From an uncultured Lachnospiraceae bacterium (GTDB taxonomy: Bacteria > Bacillota > Clostridia > Lachnospirales > Lachnospiraceae): a stretch of 14,601 nt of DNA. Positions 5,385 to 13,228 of this stretch are shown here, piece after piece. Where the stretch lies: positions 1 to 14,601 of the forward strand of contig CAJUMC010000073.1 in assembly GCA_910587085.1 (NCBI GenBank). Direction: 5' to 3'. Every line of letters begins with the position of its first letter. Position 1 is the stretch's first letter. Under the pieces are notes generated by a model. The model was not told the origin of the DNA and searched no databases. It saw nothing but the letters and a program-made list of their open reading frames with translations. The position numbers were made by a program, and so were the translations under genes.

Positions 5385-8300
5385 TTATTCTTTTGCGCCG
5401 GCCGCTTCGTCCAGGGATGCCTGCACCTCAGCGCCTGCCTTTTTCCTGTCATGGCGGGCAGCTTCGGAATCCGATTCCGGTTTTGTGCCCAGGACAGCAG
5501 CATAACCGGAAGCAAAAGCCTCTTCCGGCTCGGCAGCTCCGTTCAGATTCTTTACTGCGGTCGACAGCATCAGCTTAATGCGGTTCAGCTGATTTACCTC
5601 GCTTGCGCCCGGGTCGTAATCGACAGCGACGATGTTCGATTCCGGATAGCGGCGGCGAAGCTCTTTGATTACGCCTTTGCCGACGATATGGTTCGGCAGG
5701 CAGCCGAACGGCTGGGTACAAACGATGTTGTTTACGCCGCTGTGAATGAGCTCGATCATTTCGCCGGTCAGGAACCAGCCCTCGCCGGTCTGGTTGCCGA
5801 TCGAAACGATCGGGGAGGCGAGGTCGGCAAGCTGGTAAATCGTCGGCATCTCTTCAAAACGTCTGCTTGCCCGCAGCGCGAGGCGGGCTTCCTTGCGGTA
5901 ATACTCCATCACCCGGATTACCATTTTATTGATTTTTGCGCTTGCTTTGCTTTTTCCGAGATATTTTGACTGGAAATCGGCGTCGTAGGAGCCGTACATA
6001 AAGAAGTCCAGCATATCCGGAACAACGGCCTGCGCGCCCTCGGCCTCCAGAAGTTCTACGATATGGTTGTTTGCGGCCGGCAGGAATTTCACCAGAATCT
6101 CGCCCACCACGCCGACCTTCGGTTTTACGAGCCCCTCCTTCAGCGGCAGGGTGTCGAAGGCTTCAATAATGCCGCGCAGATTCTTTTTAAATTCGGAAAG
6201 TTTGCCTTTCGCGATGGATTTTTTGCATTTTTCCGCCCAGGTATCGTGCAGGGCGTTTGCGGAGCCCGGTACCAGCTCGTAAGGCCTTGTCGCGTACAGC
6301 ACGCGCATGAAAACGTCGCCGTAGACAAGCGCCTGCATCGCGCGGCTTAAGCGGCCGGCCGTCAGCTTGAAGCCCGGGTTTTTTTCCGAGGCGATCGAGC
6401 TGATGGAGATGACCGGAATCTGTCCCATGCCGGCCTTCTGCAGTGCGCGGCGGATAAAGCCGATATAATTGGTTGCACGGCAGCCGCCGCCGGTCTGCGT
6501 AATCGCGATCGCCGTATGGTCAAGGTCATATTTTCCCGAGAGCAGCGCCTCCATAAACTGTCCGACCACCATCAGAGAAGGATAGCAGGCATCGTTGTTG
6601 ACATATTTCAGACCGACGTCCACAGCATGTTTGTTGTCGTTCGGCAGGATCACAACGTTCATGCCGGTCGCGCGCAGCGCAGGTTCCAGAAACTGAAAAT
6701 GGATCGGCGACATCTGGGGAGCCAGGATCGTGTAATTTTTCAGCATATCTTTGGTAAAAAGGACTCGGCTGTGGGCGGACGACTGAACCTGAGGCCGGAT
6801 TCCCTTGCGCGCGCGGTCATTCACGGCGGACAGCAGGGAGCGGATGCGGATGCGCGCGGCGCCGAGGTTGTTCACCTCATCAATTTTCAGTACCGTATAA
6901 ATTTTTCCGGCAGCGTTTAAAATATCCGCCACGCCGTCGGTCGTGACTGCGTCAAGTCCGCAGCCAAAGGAATTGAGCTGGATCAGCTCGAGATTTTCCT
7001 GCGTGCGGACAAACGAGGCCGCAGCATACAGGCGGGAGTGGTACATCCACTGATCCACGACGATCATCGGGCGATCCACCTTCCCGAGATGGGAGATGGA
7101 ATCCTCCGTCAGCACAGCGGCACCATAGGAATTGATCAGCTCTGGAATGCCGTGGTTGATTTCGGGATCGATATGGTACGGCCGGCCTGCGAGCACGATG
7201 CCGAGCCGGCCCGTGTTTTTCAGCCAGGTCAGCGTTTCTTCTCCCTTTTTGCGCGTGTCGTCGCGCGCTGCAGTCAGCTCGGCCCAGGCCGCAGCTGCGG
7301 CGTTCCGGATCTCAAGCTCCGGCAGGCGGTTTTCTTCCGTAAAGAACTCGACCAGCCGGTTTGTCACAATGGCTTCGCTCTCGAGAGAGAGGAACGGATT
7401 CTGATAGACAATGCCGTCTGCACGCAGCTCCTCGACATTATTTTTAATATTTTCTCCGTAGGAGGTAACGATCGGGCAGTTATAATGATTTCCTGCCCCT
7501 GCGACCTCAGGGCGCTCGTAAGGTATGCACGGATAAAAAATATATTTTACACCCTGGGAGAGCAGCCACATAATATGCCCGTGCGCAAGCTTGGCCGGAT
7601 AGCATTCCGACTCGCTCGGAATAGACTCGATGCCGAGCTCGTAGATCTTCCTCGTGGAAAGAGGGGAGAGCACGACGCGATAGCCCAGTCTGGTGAAAAA
7701 GGTATACCAGAACGGGTAATTTTCATACATGTTGAGCACGCGCGGGATGCCGACCGTGCCCCGGGTTGCAACCTTCTTTGCGAGCGGCTCGTAATCGAAA
7801 TAGCGGTGCAGCTTGTACTCGAACAGATTTGGGATATTGTCCTTGTTTTTCTGCTTTCCGATGCCGCGCTCGCAGCGGTTGCCCGACACATACTGCCTGC
7901 CGCCGGAAAATTTGTTGATGGTCAAAAGACAGCTGTTTGTGCAGCCTTTGCAGCGAGCCATTGTGGATTCGAAGCGCAGTTCGGCAATCTGTCCGATGGA
8001 CAGCATGGTCGTCGCTTCGCCGGAATAGTGCTCCCGCGCAATCAGCGCCGCGCCGAACGCGCCCATAATGCCCGCAATATCCGGGCGAACCGCGTCGCGT
8101 CCGAGAATGGCCTCGAAGCTTCTTAAAACGGCATCGTTGTAGAAGGTGCCTCCCTGCACTACGATATTTCTGCCGAGATCCTTCGGATCGGCGATCTTGA
8201 TTACCTTGTAGAGCGCATTTTTTATTACGGAATAGGCGAGCCCTGCTGAAATATCCGCGACGGTAGCTCCCTCCTTCTGTGCCTGCTTAACCTTGGAGTT

Positions 8301-9851
8301 CATAAAAACAGTGCAGCGCGAGCCGAGGTCAATCGGATTTTTGGCAAACAGCGCAATTTTGGCGAAATCGGCAACCTCGTAGTTCAGGGATTTCGCGAAA
8401 GTTTCAATAAACGAGCCGCAGCCCGAAGAACATGCCTCGTTGAGCTGAACGGAATCAACCGTGCCGTTTTTGATCTTGATGCACTTCATATCCTGTCCGC
8501 CGATGTCTAGGATGCAGTCCACCTCCGGCTCAAAAAAAGCGGCGGCGTAATAATGCGCAACCGTTTCCACCTCGCCCTCATCGAGCAGAAGAGCCGCCTT
8601 GATCAGGGCCTCGCCGTAGCCGGTCGAGCAGGAGCGCACAATGGAAGCGCCCTCCGGGAGCTGGGAATAGATCTCCTTGACGGCGCGGATGGTCGTCTTT
8701 AAAGGGCTGCCGTTATTGTTGGAATAAAAGGAGTACAGCAGAGAGCCGTCCTCACCGACAAGAGCAGCCTTTGTTGTTGTCGAGCCCGCGTCGATGCCGA
8801 GGAAGCATTTGCCGCGGTAGGCGGCCAGTTCCCCCTGTTTTACACGGTGCGCGCCGTGGCGCTCCGTAAAGGCAGCGTAAGCGTTTTCATCCGTGAACAA
8901 AGGCGCCATGCGGCTGACTTCCATTTCCATCGCCACGCCGTGCTTCAGGCGTTCGGCCAGCTCGCCGAGGGTCACGGAAACAGCCGGGTTCGCATTCATT
9001 GCCGAGCCGATGGCCGCGAAGAGATGGGAGTGATCCGGCGCGATAATCTGGTTTCCTGCAAGGCCCAGCGTGCGGATAAACGCATTTTTCAGCTCCGGCA
9101 GAAAGTGCAGCGGGCCGCCGAGAAATGCGACGTTGCCGCGGATCGGCTTGCCGCAGGCCAGGCCGCTGATTGTCTGATTGACGACTGCCTGGAAGATGGA
9201 CGCAGCGAGATCCGGCTTGGTTGCGCCCTCGTTGATCAGCGGCTGAATATCCGATTTGGCGAACACGCCGCAGCGCGCCGCAATCGGATAGATGGCCTGA
9301 TAAGATTTCGCATATTCGTTCAGACCGGATGCGTCCGTCTTTAAGAGGGTTGCCATCTGGTCAATAAAGGAACCGGTGCCTCCCGCGCAGATCCCGTTCA
9401 TGCGCTGGTCGATGCCGCCGGTAAAATAGATGATTTTCGCGTCCTCCCCGCCGAGCTCGATTGCGACGTCGGTGTGCGGAGCGTAGCTTTTCAGGGATGC
9501 GGCAACAGCGACCACTTCCTGTACAAACGGCACGCCGAGATTTTTGGACAGAGCGAGTCCGCCCGAGCCGGTGATTACCGGGGAAACGGCAGCATCCTCC
9601 TCTAATTCCTCCATCGCCTTTGTAATAAGGGAAGCGAGCGTAGCCTGAATATTTGCGAAATGGCGCTCATAATCAGAAAAACGGATATTTCCGCTCCCGT
9701 CGAGCAGAGCGATTTTTACCGTTGTGGAACCGATATCGATACCGAGGGTACAGGCCGGAGCAGAGCGATTTGCGCCGGTGTCAGAACCGTTGCGCGGGCC
9801 TTCCTGCAGTACCGCGCCGGTATTTGTTTGGATTACAGAGTGATCAGACAT
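5385..9851 (-). CDS. Giant 2-hydroxyacyl-CoA dehydratase activase-like protein (BadF/HgdC plus HgdB-like domains)
   Basis: A 1488-residue cytoplasmic iron-sulfur ATPase of the BadF/BadG/BcrA/HgdC family. Two ASKHA activase domains come first: DIGSTT at 39-44 with C155 (CAGGTGSF) and C194 (CGVF), then LGIDAGSTTTK at 351-361 with C474/C478 (ACSSGCGSF) and C513 (CTVF). A Cys-rich link follows (CKGCTNSC at 634-641, NRCERG with C660). The C-terminal half looks like two HgdB/DUF2229-type domains with matching cysteines: C750, C775, C964 and C1089, C1124, C1384. In known systems the activase uses ATP hydrolysis to push an electron onto a dehydratase or reductase cluster; here both partners seem fused. 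The substrate is unknown and no acyl-CoA genes are nearby. GGAGG lies 7 nt upstream of the ATG. Large proteins of this type are common in clostridia. Confidence 0.88.
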   Translation of the reverse strand: MSDHSVIQTNTGAVLQEGPRNGSDTGANRSAPACTLGIDIGSTTVKIALLDGSGNIRFSDYERHFANIQATLASLITKAMEELEEDAAVSPVITGSGGLALSKNLGVPFVQEVVAVAASLKSYAPHTDVAIELGGEDAKIIYFTGGIDQRMNGICAGGTGSFIDQMATLLKTDASGLNEYAKSYQAIYPIAARCGVFAKSDIQPLINEGATKPDLAASIFQAVVNQTISGLACGKPIRGNVAFLGGPLHFLPELKNAFIRTLGLAGNQIIAPDHSHLFAAIGSAMNANPAVSVTLGELAERLKHGVAMEMEVSRMAPLFTDENAYAAFTERHGAHRVKQGELAAYRGKCFLGIDAGSTTTKAALVGEDGSLLYSFYSNNNGSPLKTTIRAVKEIYSQLPEGASIVRSCSTGYGEALIKAALLLDEGEVETVAHYYAAAFFEPEVDCILDIGGQDMKCIKIKNGTVDSVQLNEACSSGCGSFIETFAKSLNYEVADFAKIALFAKNPIDLGSRCTVFMNSKVKQAQKEGATVADISAGLAYSVIKNALYKVIKIADPKDLGRNIVVQGGTFYNDAVLRSFEAILGRDAVRPDIAGIMGAFGAALIAREHYSGEATTMLSIGQIAELRFESTMARCKGCTNSCLLTINKFSGGRQYVSGNRCERGIGKQKNKDNIPNLFEYKLHRYFDYEPLAKKVATRGTVGIPRVLNMYENYPFWYTFFTRLGYRVVLSPLSTRKIYELGIESIPSESECYPAKLAHGHIMWLLSQGVKYIFYPCIPYERPEVAGAGNHYNCPIVTSYGENIKNNVEELRADGIVYQNPFLSLESEAIVTNRLVEFFTEENRLPELEIRNAAAAAWAELTAARDDTRKKGEETLTWLKNTGRLGIVLAGRPYHIDPEINHGIPELINSYGAAVLTEDSISHLGKVDRPMIVVDQWMYHSRLYAAASFVRTQENLELIQLNSFGCGLDAVTTDGVADILNAAGKIYTVLKIDEVNNLGAARIRIRSLLSAVNDRARKGIRPQVQSSAHSRVLFTKDMLKNYTILAPQMSPIHFQFLEPALRATGMNVVILPNDNKHAVDVGLKYVNNDACYPSLMVVGQFMEALLSGKYDLDHTAIAITQTGGGCRATNYIGFIRRALQKAGMGQIPVISISSIASEKNPGFKLTAGRLSRAMQALVYGDVFMRVLYATRPYELVPGSANALHDTWAEKCKKSIAKGKLSEFKKNLRGIIEAFDTLPLKEGLVKPKVGVVGEILVKFLPAANNHIVELLEAEGAQAVVPDMLDFFMYGSYDADFQSKYLGKSKASAKINKMVIRVMEYYRKEARLALRASRRFEEMPTIYQLADLASPIVSIGNQTGEGWFLTGEMIELIHSGVNNIVCTQPFGCLPNHIVGKGVIKELRRRYPESNIVAVDYDPGASEVNQLNRIKLMLSTAVKNLNGAAEPEEAFASGYAAVLGTKPESDSEAARHDRKKAGAEVQASLDEAAGAKE

Positions 9852-9880
9852 TGGAAAACCTCCGTTTATAAGCTATGCGG

Positions 9881-9917
9881 CAATCCGGCCTTCTAACACT
9901 GGCAGAAGGGCGGATTG
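9881..9917 (-). promoter_or_regulatory. Long stem-loop in the activase 5' leader
   Basis: Positions 9881-9894 and 9904-9917 form a 14-bp inverted repeat with one internal mismatch (C opposite C in the minus-strand RNA) and a 9-nt loop. It lies in the leader of the minus-strand activase mRNA, about 30-66 nt before its ATG. No T-run follows in the minus direction, so it is not an obvious terminator. It could be a protein-binding, stabilising or translational element. I do not recognise a known riboswitch. Confidence 0.5.
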
Positions 9918-10011
9918 GTAAATTTTTCTTGCATGCTGCGCATCCCGGAAGGGGTGTGCCGTCCGGAGCGCATTATATAAGGTAAAGGGATAAAAACTCC
10001 CACGAACTTGT

Positions 10012-10040
10012 ATTATACGACAATCAAAGGGCAACTTCAA
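10012..10040 (-). promoter_or_regulatory. Sigma-A promoter of the activase gene
   Basis: On the minus strand, TTGAAG (10040-10035) and a perfect TATAAT (10017-10012) are 17 bp apart. Transcription would start near 10005, giving a leader of about 150 nt that contains the stem-loop at 9881-9917 and a GGAGG site at 9859-9863. A second ATTATA (9972-9977) also reads TATAAT on the minus strand but has no -35 partner. Confidence 0.65.
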
Positions 10041-10100
10041 TGAAAAATTAAGGAGTTAATCGTTTTTTTAGAAATGAACTGTCGAAAACGCCCGAATCGG

Positions 10101-10129
10101 TTGCCAGTGTTTCGGAAACATGGTATAAT
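10101..10129 (+). promoter_or_regulatory. Sigma-A promoter of the pilB-pilT-pilC operon
   Basis: TTGCCA (10101-10106) and a perfect TATAAT (10124-10129) are 17 bp apart, with TG one base before the -10 (10121-10122): a strong consensus plus extended -10 promoter. Transcription would begin near 10136, leaving a leader of about 172 nt before pilB. Its -35 lies only about 60 bp from the -35 of the divergent activase promoter. Confidence 0.8.
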
Positions 10130-10135
10130 TGACCC

Positions 10136-10307
10136 AATTCTTATATGCCCGCAGGAGGCGGAATGTGCGCAGAAAAAGTTCCGGGAGGAAATAATTTGAC
10201 GCAGAACCGCCGCCTTTGGGGGGCTTAACCGATCCGGACTTCGGGCAATTTTTGAATAAAAAAGGAGGGACGGCGCCGGAGGCAGGCGGGGCGCCGAAGC
10301 AGAAATA
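10136..10307 (+). promoter_or_regulatory. pilB 5' leader with small ORF and hairpin-bridged ribosome binding site
   Basis: A roughly 172-nt untranslated region. It holds (a) AGGAGG at 10153-10158 before a 21-codon ORF (ATG 10163, stop 10226-10228), with a second SD (GGAGG 10184-10188) before an in-frame internal TTG at 10196 that would make a 10-residue peptide; (b) an AT-rich inverted stretch around 10249-10263; (c) AAAGGAGGG at 10261-10269; and (d) a perfect 7-bp stem CGGCGCC (10271-10277) with GGCGCCG (10290-10296). The pilB ATG at 10308 has no SD in the normal window, and an in-frame stop at 10257-10259 with no start codon in between excludes a longer pilB. If the hairpin folds, the SD-to-ATG gap shrinks from 38 to about 13 nt. 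I could not match it to a c-di-GMP riboswitch. Confidence 0.5.
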
Positions 10308-12029
10308 ATGTTTGAGAAAGCAGGCAGAAAAAAGAAGCGTCTGGGTGATCTGCTGATCGACGCAGGCGTCATTACAGAGGAACAGCTGGGGCGGGCGCTT
10401 ACGGAGCAGAAGCAGACAAAGGAAAAGCTCGGTTCCGTGCTGATTGAAATGGGTTTTACAACGGAGCTGGAGATTGCCGAGGCTCTGAAGGAGCAGCTCG
10501 GTCTGGAGTTTGTGCAGCTGCACAGTCTGATGATTCCGGCCGATGTCACGGGGCTGATTTCTGATTCCGCGCTCCTGAAAAAATATACGGTCATGCCGTT
10601 TGCGTTTCAGCAGGAACATGCCGGCTATCTGAGGCTGGCAATGGCCGATCCGATGGATCTCGTGGCGGCGGATGACCTTTCTATTATCACAAATCTGCAG
10701 ATCGAACCGGTGGTTGCCACGCCGACGGATATTATGGCGGCCATTGACCGGTATTACGGAAATGCCGAGACGCAGGCGGTCGCGGAACAGTACAACCGCG
10801 AGCGGGCAATGCGCCATGCGGAGGAAGAGGAGGCATCGGAGGACGAGGATGTTGCAAATTCGCCGATCGTTATCCTTGTACGCTCCACCATCGAGCAGGC
10901 GGCGCGCATGCGGGCCAGCGATATCCATATTGAGCCGCTGGAAAACCGCATCCGCGTGCGCTTCCGGATCGACGGCGTGCTGCTCGAGCACAACAGCTAC
11001 CAGGTCAATCTGATGTCCGCCATTTCCGCACGAATTAAGATTGTCGGCGGCATGGATATTTCCGAAAAGCGCAGGCCGCAGGACGGGCGAATCAGCCAGG
11101 TGGTTGACCGGATGGAGTACGATATCCGTGTTTCCATTCTGCCGACGGTTTACGGGGAGAAGATCGTTATGCGTCTGACCTCGAAGCAGACGCTGACAAG
11201 AGAAAAAAAGCTGCTCGGCTTTTCTGCGGAGGAGCTGCAGCGCTTTGACCGCATTCTGTCGAACCCGAACGGTATGATTCTTGTGACGGGGCCGACCGGA
11301 AGCGGAAAATCGACGACGCTTTACACTGCCCTGAGCGAGCTGAACCGGGAGGAGGTCAACATCGTTACGGTCGAGGATCCGGTTGAGGCGAATATTGACG
11401 GTATCAACCAGGTACAGGTCAACAACAAGGCGGAGATGACCTTTGCGGCCGCGCTGCGCTCGATTCTGCGGCAGGATCCCGATATTATCATGATTGGTGA
11501 GATCCGGGATAACGAGACGGCATCCATCGCGGTCACGGCATCTATCACGGGGCATCTCGTCGTGAGTACGCTGCACACGAACAGCGCGGCGAGCACGATT
11601 TCCCGGCTGGCGGATATGGGGATCGAGCCCTACCTGATCGCGGATTCGACCGTCGGCGTCATCGCACAGCGGCTGGTCAGAAGGCTCTGCGGCGAGTGTA
11701 AAAAGAAGAGGCTGGCGACCAGGCTGGAAAAGCAGCTGCTGGGCAGAAGCGACGATGAGGAATTTGCCGTATACAAGCCATGCGGCTGCAATCAGTGCAA
11801 CAATAGCGGCTACCGCGGGCGCATCGGCGTATATGAAATTATGCCTGTCACCCCGCGCATCCGGAGGATTATTGCACAGCGCGGCAGCGCGGAGGAGATC
11901 GAGGCGCAGGCGCTCCGGGAGGGGATGAAGACGCTGAAAATGAGCGCTGCAAGGCTGGTGCTCGAGGGAGTTACTTCCATCTCGGAGCTGCAGCGGATCG
12001 CGTATTCGAACGAGGAGGAACAGGTTTGA
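10308..12029 (+). CDS. pilB: Type IV pilus assembly ATPase PilB (GspE family, MshEN domain)
   Basis: Cytoplasmic hexameric ATPase that powers pilus extension. The protein is 573 residues, normal for PilB. Residues 11-34 and 40-63 are two 24-residue MshEN repeats separated by five residues; the first fits the known c-di-GMP-binding consensus at every fixed position, and the second differs at K40 and F50-T51. The ATPase core has the Walker A GPTGSGKST (328-336), an atypical Walker B region DPDIIMIGEIRD with E398, and a His-box segment STLHTN. Zinc-site cysteines are C461/C464 and C492/C494/C497. It heads a three-gene motor operon. Its ribosome binding site is separated from the ATG by a hairpin. 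A type II secretion GspE is possible on sequence alone, but the adjacent pilT favours a pilus. Confidence 0.95.
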   Translation: MFEKAGRKKKRLGDLLIDAGVITEEQLGRALTEQKQTKEKLGSVLIEMGFTTELEIAEALKEQLGLEFVQLHSLMIPADVTGLISDSALLKKYTVMPFAFQQEHAGYLRLAMADPMDLVAADDLSIITNLQIEPVVATPTDIMAAIDRYYGNAETQAVAEQYNRERAMRHAEEEEASEDEDVANSPIVILVRSTIEQAARMRASDIHIEPLENRIRVRFRIDGVLLEHNSYQVNLMSAISARIKIVGGMDISEKRRPQDGRISQVVDRMEYDIRVSILPTVYGEKIVMRLTSKQTLTREKKLLGFSAEELQRFDRILSNPNGMILVTGPTGSGKSTTLYTALSELNREEVNIVTVEDPVEANIDGINQVQVNNKAEMTFAAALRSILRQDPDIIMIGEIRDNETASIAVTASITGHLVVSTLHTNSAASTISRLADMGIEPYLIADSTVGVIAQRLVRRLCGECKKKRLATRLEKQLLGRSDDEEFAVYKPCGCNQCNNSGYRGRIGVYEIMPVTPRIRRIIAQRGSAEEIEAQALREGMKTLKMSAARLVLEGVTSISELQRIAYSNEEEQV

Positions 12030-12157
12030 AACGCAGTTTCGGGCCTTTAAGCGGATGCGGCATTCCGGGCAGCCGGGCGGTGTAAACCGGCAGCCGCCAA
12101 AACAGCATCCATTTGCCGATGCGGCATCGCAGGCACAGAAGTGACAGGAGGAATATT
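12030..12157 (+). other. pilB-pilT spacer with direct repeat and hairpins
   Basis: The 128-nt spacer contains a 10-nt direct repeat GATGCGGCAT (12054-12063 and 12118-12127) and GC-rich inverted repeats (for example GGCGG with CCGCC and GCCGG with CCGGC between about 12070 and 12098). It also contains the pilT ribosome binding site AGGAGG (12146-12151). No promoter is evident. Two tiny ORFs fit here (TTG 12026 to 12085, and ATG 12055 to 12144) but neither resembles a protein I know. Confidence 0.4.
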
Positions 12158-13213
12158 ATGATAACAATAGAGGAACTGCTCAGGCTTGCAAAGGAAAAAA
12201 GGGCATCCGACCTTCATGTGACGGTTGGCATACCGCCGAAGCTGAGAGTGAACGGAGAGCTGGTGGATACGGATTATCCGAAGCTTCTGCCGGCGGATGT
12301 GGAGGGAATTTTAAAGCCGGTGGTCAGCGACCATTTCCGGGAAATACTCGAGAAGAACGGTGAGGTTGATTTTTCCTATTCCATCGCCGGTCTCGGGCGC
12401 TACCGCGTCAATGTATTCAAGCAGCGCGGCTCGTATGCATTTGTCATGCGAATTGTGGGGACGAGCATTCCGGCGACGGAGGATCTCGGCGTGCCGCCGT
12501 CCGTTGTGGAGCTGACCGGGCGCAAAAGGGGACTTGTTTTAGTGACGGGACCGACCGGAAGCGGAAAATCCACAACACTTGCCTCGCTGATCAATGTGAT
12601 TAATTCCAAATACAATTCACATATCATTACGCTGGAGGACCCGATCGAGTACCTGCACAACCACAAAAAATCGGTGGTCAACCAGCGGGAGATCGGCCTG
12701 GATTCCGGAAGCTACGCAGGCGCTCTGCGCGCCGCGCTCCGGGAGGATCCGGACGTGATCCTCGTCGGCGAGATGCGGGATCTGGATACGATTTCCATTG
12801 CAATCACGGCGGCGGAGACGGGGCATCTCGTGTTTTCCACGCTGCACACCATCGGGGCGGCCAGCACGATCGACCGTATTATCGACGTTTTCCCGCCGCA
12901 CCAGCAGCAGCAGATCCGAATTCAGCTCGCATCGGTGCTTGAGGCGGTGGTTTCCCAGCAGCTGATCCCGACGCAGGACGGCAGGGGACGCGTCGCCGTG
13001 TTTGAGGTGATGCATGCGACCGTGGCGGTGAAGAATCTGATCCGCGAGTCGAAAACCTATCAGATTGATTCTATTATACAGACAAACCGTAAGCTCGGGA
13101 TGCAGACGATGGACGACGCAATCTACGACATGTATCTGAAGCGCAGGATCGACGCGGAGAAGGCGCTGACCTTCGCGCAGGATCCGTCGGGCATGGAGCG
13201 GAAGCTCTACTAA
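12158..13213 (+). CDS. pilT: Type IV pilus retraction ATPase PilT
   Basis: Cytoplasmic hexameric ATPase that disassembles the pilus and drives retraction, twitching or DNA uptake. The protein is 351 residues, standard for PilT. It opens MITIEELLRLAKEK followed by SDLHVTVG. The Walker A is GPTGSGKST (131-139), the Walker B region is DPDVILVGEMRD with E205, the His box lies in STLHTIGA, and the C-terminal PilT signature reads AVKNLIRE (290-297; usual form AIRNLIRE), which separates it from PilB/GspE. The ATG at 12158 has AGGAGG 6 nt upstream, so the in-frame ATG at 12113, which would add 15 basic residues, is rejected. pilC follows after 15 nt, so the two are co-transcribed. Confidence 0.95.
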   Translation: MITIEELLRLAKEKRASDLHVTVGIPPKLRVNGELVDTDYPKLLPADVEGILKPVVSDHFREILEKNGEVDFSYSIAGLGRYRVNVFKQRGSYAFVMRIVGTSIPATEDLGVPPSVVELTGRKRGLVLVTGPTGSGKSTTLASLINVINSKYNSHIITLEDPIEYLHNHKKSVVNQREIGLDSGSYAGALRAALREDPDVILVGEMRDLDTISIAITAAETGHLVFSTLHTIGAASTIDRIIDVFPPHQQQQIRIQLASVLEAVVSQQLIPTQDGRGRVAVFEVMHATVAVKNLIRESKTYQIDSIIQTNRKLGMQTMDDAIYDMYLKRRIDAEKALTFAQDPSGMERKLY

Positions 13214-13228
13214 TTCGGGAGGCGGATT

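Noticed and set aside
7038..8126. 362-codon plus-strand ORF inside the activase gene
   Set aside because: Shadow of the minus-strand activase, whose motifs across this region are unmistakable.
10196..10260. c-di-GMP-I (GEMM) riboswitch in the pilB leader, suggested by GACGCAGAACC and GGGCTTAACC
   Set aside because: The other fixed elements of the GEMM-I consensus (the GGCAAACC side, the GNRA-capped stem and the closing GGGTTACC part) are not seen, and the GEMM-II consensus does not fit either.
10068..11576. 502-codon minus-strand ORF opposite pilB and its leader
   Set aside because: Shadow of pilB; it would also cross the pilB promoter, and it resembles no known protein.
12026..12144. Two tiny ORFs between pilB and pilT (TTG 12026, good SD, 19 residues; ATG 12055, weak SD, 29 residues)
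   Set aside because: Peptides are Gly/Pro/Gln-rich with no recognisable features. The good SD before 12026 lies within the pilB coding sequence and is explained by Glu-Glu codons.
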